Below, piece after piece: positions 57,607 to 64,000 of a stretch of DNA of 64,000 bases (within the stretch, counting starts at the first letter, position 1; the number at the start of each line of letters is the position of its first letter). The stretch is from Panopea generosa (Eukaryota; Mollusca; Bivalvia; Adapedonta; Hiatellidae), in the NCBI GenBank assembly GCA_029582155.1, contig CM055909.1, positions 47,308,412 to 47,372,411 on the forward strand, given 5' to 3'. The position numbers were made by a program, and so were the translations under genes. The notes beneath the pieces are model-generated. The model ran no database searches, was not told where the DNA came from, and saw only the letters and a program-made list of their open reading frames with translations.

Positions 57607-60604
57607 GATTACAATGGCGAACAACCACCCCCGTACACGGGACCGAACATGCAACAACAGCGTTCTACCAACCCCAAGCATGTTGGGTATGATCAGCACC
57701 AATATCAGCCCACAAACATGGGACAACCGGCACCACCCCAAATAGGTAGCAATTATCCCCAACAACAGCCAGCAAACATGGGACAACCGGCACCGCCCCA
57801 AATAGGTAGCAATTATCCCCAACAACAGCCCGCAAACATGGGACAACCGGCATCGCCCCAAATAGGTAGCAAGTATCCCCAACAACAGCCCGCAAACATG
57901 GGACAACCGGCACAGCCCCAAATGGGTAGCCCTAACCCACTGTACAGCGCGGGATACGACCAGCCAAGAACTGGAAACATTCACACCGGACAAGTAAACC
58001 CTCAGGTAGCGCCATACCCCTACCCCATGGTGCAACAGGTTAGTACTTTTCTAATTAGGCAATGACGTTAATTGACTAGGGGGAAATCATTGATTGGTAT
58101 GATTGTTCTTGAAATGAGACTGAAAGATTGGTTTTGCAAACTAAAGTAACACCATTTATTTTATTGAAGCTCAAGAGAACATAAACTGTAGTAATTCTTA
58201 GAGTTAAAAAGGAAAACTAAGGTAAAAACATTTATTTTATTAGAGCTTAGGAGAATATAAACCGTAACTCTGAGAGTTTGAAAGGTAAACTATAATAACA
58301 GCATTTATTTTATTGGAGCTTCTGAGAGTTAAAAGGGTAAACTAAAGTAACAGCATTTATTTAATTTGCGCTTAGGAGAATGTAACCCGTAACTCTGAGA
58401 GTTAAAAAAGAAATATTATTCTATTTTATTGGAGCTTAAGAGAATATAAACTGTAATTCTGAGAGTTAAAAAAGGAAAACTAAAGTAACAGCATTTATTT
58501 TATTACAGATAAATACATATATTGACACAATGTTATAATGAAATAAAAAATCAGAGCTTATCCATTCTATATATTACTACCAATTACAGCATTAAGTGTT
58601 TAATTTTTGCATCAGCTATAGGTGGCTGCGATTTTTATCAATAATTGATGGATTACCCAATTACTATGCAGTTTTAGTTTTTAAAAACAGTCGGCTTCCC
58701 TAAAAGGTCAACTTCTGCTAATTGCTTTGGTTTACCTTGACATAAATGAAAATATTACAATGTTTACAGAATTGACATAAACTATGAGACCACGTCACAT
58801 GTATATATTCATATTGTAAAGATCATTAATGAAATACATTCACATACATATTTTAAAACTGTAGATATTTATTTTATTATAGCCTAGGAGAATATAAACC
58901 GTAATTTTGAGAATAAGGAAGGAAAACACAGTTTTGGCATAAACTATGCGATCACATCGCATGTATAAACTCATATTGTAGATAGCATTAATGAAATACC
59001 TTCACATACATATTTTAAAACTGTAAATATCGTTAACAATTGTTACATAATTTGGCCTTAAAATTCACCCGACATATCTTTATTCGTTTAGTATATTTAA
59101 TCTTACATGTTCTTATCGTTTGATCTCTTATATTCAAAATAAAAAAAATGATATTGATGTGATAACTTCTCTTCATAGTTCAAGTTAGCCATCTTGTTCT
59201 GCATTGTTGAAATACTGTTAGTGTAAAGAGGGTGGGGTATCTACAGTGTATATTACATAATATTATGTATTTTCCGGAGAGGGGTCTTATTGTCTTATAC
59301 ATTAATTTTTGTTGTACTGTTCTACATATAGAGGCATGCACTTCTGGAACACTGGACACATTGCCAATGGTTTTAAAGTGTCTTGTTTTCATAGATTGTC
59401 ATATGTTAGTCCAAATATGCAGGATTAAACTTGTAGGTTGCTTTTTCAGAATTTTGATGTTTTAATGACACCCCATCATATTTGACAATTCTGCCGATGT
59501 ACGGCAGTGTATCACTACGCATCTTTAAACTGTTATATTTTCATCCAACCAAGCCCAATTTCATCAAAAACAGAACTCATGAAAATGTTCTAATGTTCTC
59601 ATATGTACAAATAAATATGACAATTTTAAGCATTTTCAACAAAAAAAATGCCAAACCGATTTACACAGCTCTGATTTCTTGGGCGCAATAGTCTTGCTAC
59701 CGTCACTAAGGGGAGGTAATTGGTAAGTGAGACCTTATATGTGTAATGGAATTTGGATACATTAATACAAAATCATAGGGACTGATTTGTGTTATTATGC
59801 TGGGTAATACGTCTTCACATTTGTTAATGCTTTGATTATGTTGTAAATTGAACATATTATAAATAATATTGTATGTGTATGCTTGCGAGCGTCCGTGTGT
59901 GTGTGTGTGTGTGTGTGACGGTTTCTTCATTGGCATCCCTCACACAGTCCTGAATACGGTTTGTGCTTGATCGCCATGGTTGTATTAAATTGCTATTTAT
60001 TTTATATAGTTCGAAAATAAGTCTTCTTTTTCCTAGAAAAACCATGGCAGACAGCTGTACTGGGGCATTCACCAACCATTCTTAAGAATATTGTTCAGAG
60101 ACTTGAACTTAAGAATGGAGTTTGAAAAACACTCTTACATATCATTTTTGGGACCAAGCATTTGCAAGCATTTAGGGACATCTAATACAGAGTTAAATAA
60201 ATTTTCACAATGATTCTATCTATCTTGGTAAACTAGATACGGTTGGAATATGGATTTTTAAGCTCAAGTCTACATATTCTCAAGAATGGTTGGTGAATAC
60301 GACCCCTGGTCTTTTTTTTACTTTATAATAATGATGTATATTTTTCTTGTAATCTTTTGACATGTTTAAATATGCTTTTCTATTTCTTTTTGTTAGTATT
60401 ACACGTAACAACAGGTTACTACATACTTATTGCTATTTTCAACTCCAGCCACCTGTCACGAACGTGAATGTGACCCAAGTAAGTACAGGGGGTCCATCAC
60501 TCCTAATGGTGCCGACTATATCAGATCAGACTGGCACAGCAATCTTCGTGTGTCTCTGTTGCTTTTTCCCAACAGGCATTCCAGCTATCATCTACGCATC
60601 AAAG
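57607..60604 (+). CDS. CD225/dispanin-like membrane protein (partial gene, two exons seen)
   Basis: The exons 57608-58038 and 60449-60604 join in phase 0 as ...MVQQ-PPVTNVN. They give about 195 residues of a protein whose N-terminal part is Pro/Gln-rich and whose C-terminal part begins a CD225 domain (AIFVCLCCFFPTGIPAIIYA). CD225/dispanin proteins, including the interferon-induced transmembrane group, usually carry a re-entrant or membrane helix, a cytoplasmic loop and a second transmembrane helix. The loop and second helix are not in the visible exons and are expected 3' of 60604, perhaps beyond the window. Membrane trafficking or scaffolding through PPPY is only an inference. It could instead be another small Pro-rich membrane protein. 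Confidence 0.65.
57608..58038 (+). CDS. CD225/dispanin-like gene, internal exon: Pro/Gln-rich cytoplasmic region
   Basis: The acceptor is TTTGTTTTAG and the exon begins in phase 1 (AT completing a codon, then Tyr-Asn-Gly). The donor CAG|GTTAGT leaves phase 0. It encodes 143 full codons: EQPPPYTGPN near the start holds a PPPY motif that WW-domain proteins can bind. Four tandem 20-residue repeats follow (GQPAPPQIGSNYPQQQPANM type), then a Pro/Tyr-rich stretch ending YPYPMVQQ. Low-complexity Pro-rich N-termini are usual in mollusc CD225-domain proteins. The start codon must lie in an upstream exon that I could not place. The ATG at 57502 belongs to a SINE. Confidence 0.75.
58130..58510 (+). repeat. 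about 75-bp tandem repeat, five copies, in the CD225 gene intron
   Basis: The unit has GTAACAGCATTTATTTTATT, GGAGCTTAGGAGAATATAAA and CTGAGAGTTAAAAAGG. A sixth, separate copy lies at about 58860-58925. Confidence 0.85.
58511..60051 (+). other. remainder of the CD225 gene intron, left of the MITE
   Basis: Two related segments, 58740-58860 and 58920-59030, share GACATAAACTATGAGACCAC-like words followed by CATGTATAAACTCATATTGTA, a short tandem duplication. A (GT)n tract is at 59897-59918. No exon is seen. Confidence 0.5.
59897..59918 (+). repeat. (GT)n microsatellite
   Basis: About 11 GT units. Confidence 0.9.
60052..60312. mobile_element. MITE with inverted repeats of about 30 bp, well preserved
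   Basis: The left end is GGGGCATTCACCAACCATTC then TTAAGAAT. The right end, read inverted, is CCAGGGGTCGTATTCACCAA then CCATTCTTGAGAAT. The copy of about 260 bp has no coding capacity. It lies in the CD225 gene intron about 140 bp before the CD225 exon and is related to 25085-25306. Confidence 0.8.
60449..60604 (+). CDS. CD225/dispanin-like gene, exon with the first half of the CD225 domain
   Basis: The acceptor is TTCAACTCCAG and the donor AAG|GTAAGT is strong, phase 0-0, 52 codons. After PPVTNVNVTQVSTGGPSLLM comes SDQTGTAIFVCLCCFFPTGI, then PAIIYASK. The hydrophobic stretch with paired cysteines followed by PTGIPAIIYASK matches the start of CD225 domains (L/F-x-C-x-F-P-x-G-I-x-A-x-x-Y-A-x-K). 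The cysteines next to the membrane are possible palmitoylation sites. Without the next exon the domain is incomplete. Confidence 0.75.
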
Positions 60605-60654
60605 GTAAGTTAATTTACGTAACAATATTTCATAAATCGTGGCGGTAGTGTGTA

Positions 60655-60800
60655 GTGGGTTGAGTGTTGGCCACTTACGCTAAAGGTAGCTTGTTCGGTC
60701 CCGAGCCCGGATGGTCTCTCAAAATCAACACTCAGCACTAATTCTACCCAGAAAACGGACTCGGGAGCGATTCAAACAACATCAGAGCTTACTTTCAAAT
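60655..60800 (+). mobile_element. tRNA-derived SINE fragment
   Basis: GTGTAGTGGGTTGAGTGTTG and TGTTCGGTCCCGAGCCCGG resemble tRNA A-box and B-box regions. The body TCTACCCAGAAAACGGACTC has no other copy in the window. Confidence 0.5.
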
Positions 60801-61154
60801 CGAACAAAAATAAACTAATATAAACTAATGATCTATTTTCCATAGGTGACTGAATAAAAGTAACCCCCCTTTGCAAATAGTATAGACAAATACTATTTTT
60901 TCTGCAATTTGTGATTTTGCCGACTCACATGTCATTCCTTGAAAATAGGTGTGGCTTAAGTCAACCAAAACTGGCGGTCCATACGTATAATACATACATA
61001 ACATATGATTTGCTGCTCGCCAAAATGACTGGTTCAAAGCGCGAGGGTAAATAAAAACATATGATACATTATACAGACAGTGGACGTGATATATGACTAT
61101 TTCTGATGGGGTTTAATGTCATTTTCAACATATTTCAGATTATATATGGCATAA

Positions 61155-61320
61155 TCAGTTTTATTGATGGAGGTAAACCTCAGAATGAGAATCGTCGTCC
61201 TTCTGTAAACTTTCTCACAGAAGATTTTTTGGCTTGAACCCACGACCCCATTGATGAGAGGTTAGTGATCGATCATGAGACGGATCTTTCGATCACTCGG
61301 TCACAAAGGACCCTGATATG
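61155..61320 (-). mobile_element. tRNA-derived SINE, family C (diverged)
   Basis: The minus strand reads AGGGTCCTTTGTGACCGAGT, ATCACTAACCTCTCATCAAT, GGTCGTGGGTTCAAGCC, then a body with GTTTACAGAAGGACGACGAT and ATCAATAAAACTGATTATGC. The order matches the family C copies at 14910 and 33340. Confidence 0.7.
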
Positions 61321-61384
61321 TGATTAAGAATGTATATAATGACTGCATTGTCATCATTCCAAACAATAACTAAAATGGGTTACA

Positions 61385-61705
61385 CAGGTAAAAATGCCAC
61401 GCATGTTAAACGTACATTAAACATATGTTTAACGTACGTGCCAAAACATACGTTTACATATAAGTAGTATCAAGCGCGTTTAACATACGTTTCAGGCCAT
61501 ACGTTTAGCATATGTTCCAATACGTACTTTTTCATAAAAATAGTACCACGCACGTTTTACATATGTTTGAGTACATATGTTTTTTATTGGAAATAGTACC
61601 ATGCACGTTTAACATACATTTAAATATGTATGTTTTTCATGAAATTTACTATGTATGTTTAACATAGGTTCTAATGTATGCTTTAAAAATATGTTAAACA
61701 TATGA
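61385..61705. repeat. cluster of AACATATGTT/AACGTACGTT palindromic words in units of about 75 bp
   Basis: Words such as AAACATATGTTTAACGTACG, TTTAACATACGTTT and AGTACCACGCACGTTT recur about four times. They build a locally self-complementary stretch. Confidence 0.75.
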
Positions 61706-62900
61706 AAACTCATGTTTAACATTAGATCAGTCGGTAACTTTAACAAACTTGAGAAGCTTGATGTAAGAATGCTTGAAATGTTCATACTTATTTTGGTGAA
61801 AATCTCCCCAGCAGTATCAGAGATGTCGTTTATAGAAATTGTTGACAGACAGATGGACAAAAAGTGATTAGAATTATAGCTCATTTAAAGCCTTTGGCAA
61901 GGGGAGCTTATAAGGCATAAAATGCCATACAAACAAATTATGAAAAAGGTATGACAGTAACTGTTAATATTTCAAAAATATTACAAATCTATACAATCTA
62001 TTTGTACATTTATCTGATGTATTCATTTATTTTTAACTTCCCTCCATGAATCCTTTTAAAATTTGTTTAAAAGTTAAAAACTATCAAATAAATCTGTTTA
62101 TCATTGTACTCAATGGGACAGACATCATAATTCATTATTTTGTAAACACTGTCTCTTTCATTGCATGCTCTGTCTAGACAAAAACTACCATAGATAGCAA
62201 AGGTGAAAGATTGAAAGACAAATAAAAGAATATGACTGACACAAGCTGATCACATAACTCAAGAATTTTTGGCTCATAAGAGCAAATAATAATAAACAAT
62301 GAAATAAATCTAAGCACATTTATATCAATTATGATGAGAAAGCAGATTTCTTCCATTGATGGTTCACTTTTACATACTAGATTCTTAAATCAGCCGCAGT
62401 AATTGTTGTCTTCCAACAGGAGCGTCACAATGTTGTTAGTCTTCATTTTCCTTTTTGTAAATACTTCTTTCTAATAACATATGTAGCAAATAATCTGTAA
62501 ACTCCATTTAATTTCTCCATTATCATAGCAATATCAGTCGAGACAACAGCACATTTTCCAAAAAAAAGTTAATGTGTATAACTGACATCTCATCAGCATG
62601 TAATTTTGAACTTCAGTGTATGATTTTGTAACTTGATGTCTTCAGGTTTAAGGGATACAACTGTACCATCTATTTCAAGGTTTACTTTTCGTCCAACTGA
62701 GCTATATTATACCATGTCTCACTTCTCAGCAATGTTCCATACCAGTTTGTCACTGGAAAATAAATAATTATGCATATATACATATTACATATAATATATA
62801 TAAGAGGCCCATGGTTTTTAACAGTCACCTGATTATCCAAAAAGCATTCACATAAGTGTATTTAGTTGTAAGAAATAACATTTTTTGTCAATTTCTCATA
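61706..62900. other. no recognised gene
   Basis: AT-rich. No CD225 3' exon was recognised here or to the right edge. Confidence 0.4.
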
Positions 62901-63560
62901 AATATAGATTTAGTAAAGTAGGCCCCGCCCCCAGAGCCAAACCGCGAGACACAGGGACATGAAATTCACAAATTTTATAAAGGACTTAAACTAAAATTAT
63001 TATATGGAAATAAAATGTATCAATGAACAAGAGGCCCAAGAGGGTCTGAATAGCTCTACTGGCAACAAATGGACAAATGTACATTTCAGAGAAAAAGTTT
63101 TCTGTAAGTTTTGCTTCAACAAATCTTTTACGAGACCACCAAACAAAGCTACACGTAAAATATTTAAGCCTCGAGCTTTCAGAGAAAATGTATTTTAAAA
63201 ATTTTGCTTAAAATGTGCCTATATAAGCCTTGTTGTGGGGGCAATTGTAGTCGAATAATTATGTTTCAAGACTGTGTCCAAGATCTTGTGGTAATATAAC
63301 AGTTAAACTGCTGTGCAAGTTTTGTTAGATTCAATGAAAAATGAAGGTGCTATCGCGTCTACAACATTTTCCCTATGAAAAACAGTGACCCCTGTGGCAG
63401 CCTCAAATTTTACTTCACCAGACTTAAAACAAATCTTTTAGGGAACATCCATTCAATGTTACATGTAAAATATGTAAGGTCTAGGCCTTAATGAAGGTGC
63501 TATCATGTCTAAAAGAAAAAGGTTAACGGACGACAGAAAATTTATCAGGACATAAGCCCT
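62900..63560 (+). repeat. dispersed bivalve-type repeat
   Basis: GGCCCCGCCCCCAGAGCCAA, ACAAGAGGCCCAAGAGGGTC and AATAGCTCTACTGGC are followed by paired segments: AAAATATTTAAGCCTCGAGC near 63158 versus AAAATATGTAAGGTCTAGGC near 63467, and GAAGGTGCTATC near 63344 versus 63494. Tandemly arranged internal units are typical of high-copy mollusc repeats. The 64-residue frame at 63004-63198 is a by-product. Confidence 0.5.
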
Positions 63561-63589
63561 GTTGGTTTTTGACCAGTAGAAACCAGGGT

Positions 63590-64000
63590 TGTAAAAATGT
63601 TTCAAAGAATAAGTACTAAATTAAGAAGTAGCAGTATCCAACTTGTGGGTGCCACCGGCAAGAAACAAGCGCCAGTGGCGCAAGTGGGGGGTAGAGTACG
63701 AGAGGGGTGGTCCAGGGGGCCTCCGTAATGGAAAATTTTGAAATTTAGATTGCAGAAGACGGCTTTTCAGCCATTCTGAGCTATATTCCAATCTTAAGTT
63801 ATGAATGAGTTTTCACTGTTTTTTTTACCTGAAAACGTCAGCAAGGTCTGAAATATAACTTCTGAAATAGGGCATATTGGCGGTTTGAAACATATATGGG
63901 ACAATATGTAGTAGATTGTAAAAACTGAGAACCCGATAAATGACCCTGACAACATGTGACAACAGACAAAGCGTTTCATTTTGAAGTGTCCATCCAGTAA
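63590..64000. other. right edge, possible dispersed repeat
   Basis: A GC-richer patch at 63645-63730 (GCGCCAGTGGCGCAAGTGG and GGTCCAGGGGGCCTCCG) contrasts with its AT-rich surroundings and may be the end of a transposable element. No gene is seen. Confidence 0.35.

Noticed and set aside
57502..57607. ATG at 57502 as the start of the CD225-like protein
   Set aside because: The sequence is SINE body, and a good acceptor (TTTGTTTTAG) sits just before the conserved Tyr-Asn-Gly-Glu-Gln region. The true start is likely in an upstream exon.

Overview
The window is eukaryotic nuclear DNA, most likely from a bivalve mollusc. It is AT-rich, its genes are split by GT-AG introns, and it is full of tRNA-derived SINEs, degraded LINE reverse-transcriptase fragments, terminal-inverted-repeat MITEs and long minisatellites. 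A tandem repeat of about 155 bp resembles the bivalve BIV160-type satellites. The bivalve assignment rests on recognised repeat and protein styles, not on a database match. There are no bacterial operons, no CRISPR array and no convincing functional tRNA gene.

Three protein-coding genes can be supported. (1) On the minus strand, 21894 down to 696, eight exons encode a predicted secreted mosaic protein of about 546 residues: signal peptide, PAN/apple-like domain, five sushi (CCP) domains, a small EB-like cysteine module and a second PAN domain. One domain is encoded per exon, and every intron is phase 1 if the first donor is placed at 21564. The domains suggest an extracellular binding role, but this is inference. 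(2) On the minus strand, 36979 down to 29499, five exons encode a complete 232-residue class I SAM-dependent methyltransferase of the METTL27 (Williams-Beuren region 27) type. (3) On the plus strand, two internal exons (57608-58038 and 60449-60604) encode part of a CD225/dispanin-like membrane protein. It has a Pro/Gln-rich N-terminal region with a PPPY motif and four 20-residue repeats. Its start and its last exon(s) were not found.

Layout: 1-21.9 kb is the PAN-sushi gene, whose introns hold the 155-bp, 26-bp, 42-bp and 31-bp tandem arrays. 21.9-29.4 kb is intergenic, with dispersed repeats, a 36-bp array and a dead LINE. 29.4-37.0 kb is the methyltransferase gene, with four SINEs in its introns. 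37-57.6 kb is a repeat-dominated stretch holding a 39-bp array of about 2.4 kb, 40-bp and 75-bp arrays, a SINE with an internally amplified segment, and a 1.6-kb pyrimidine-rich 17-bp array. 57.6-60.6 kb is the CD225 gene fragment. 60.6-64 kb is repeats. The genes show no evident functional link to one another.

Exon borders were read by eye from splice consensus, reading phase and domain completeness. They have not been checked against RNA.
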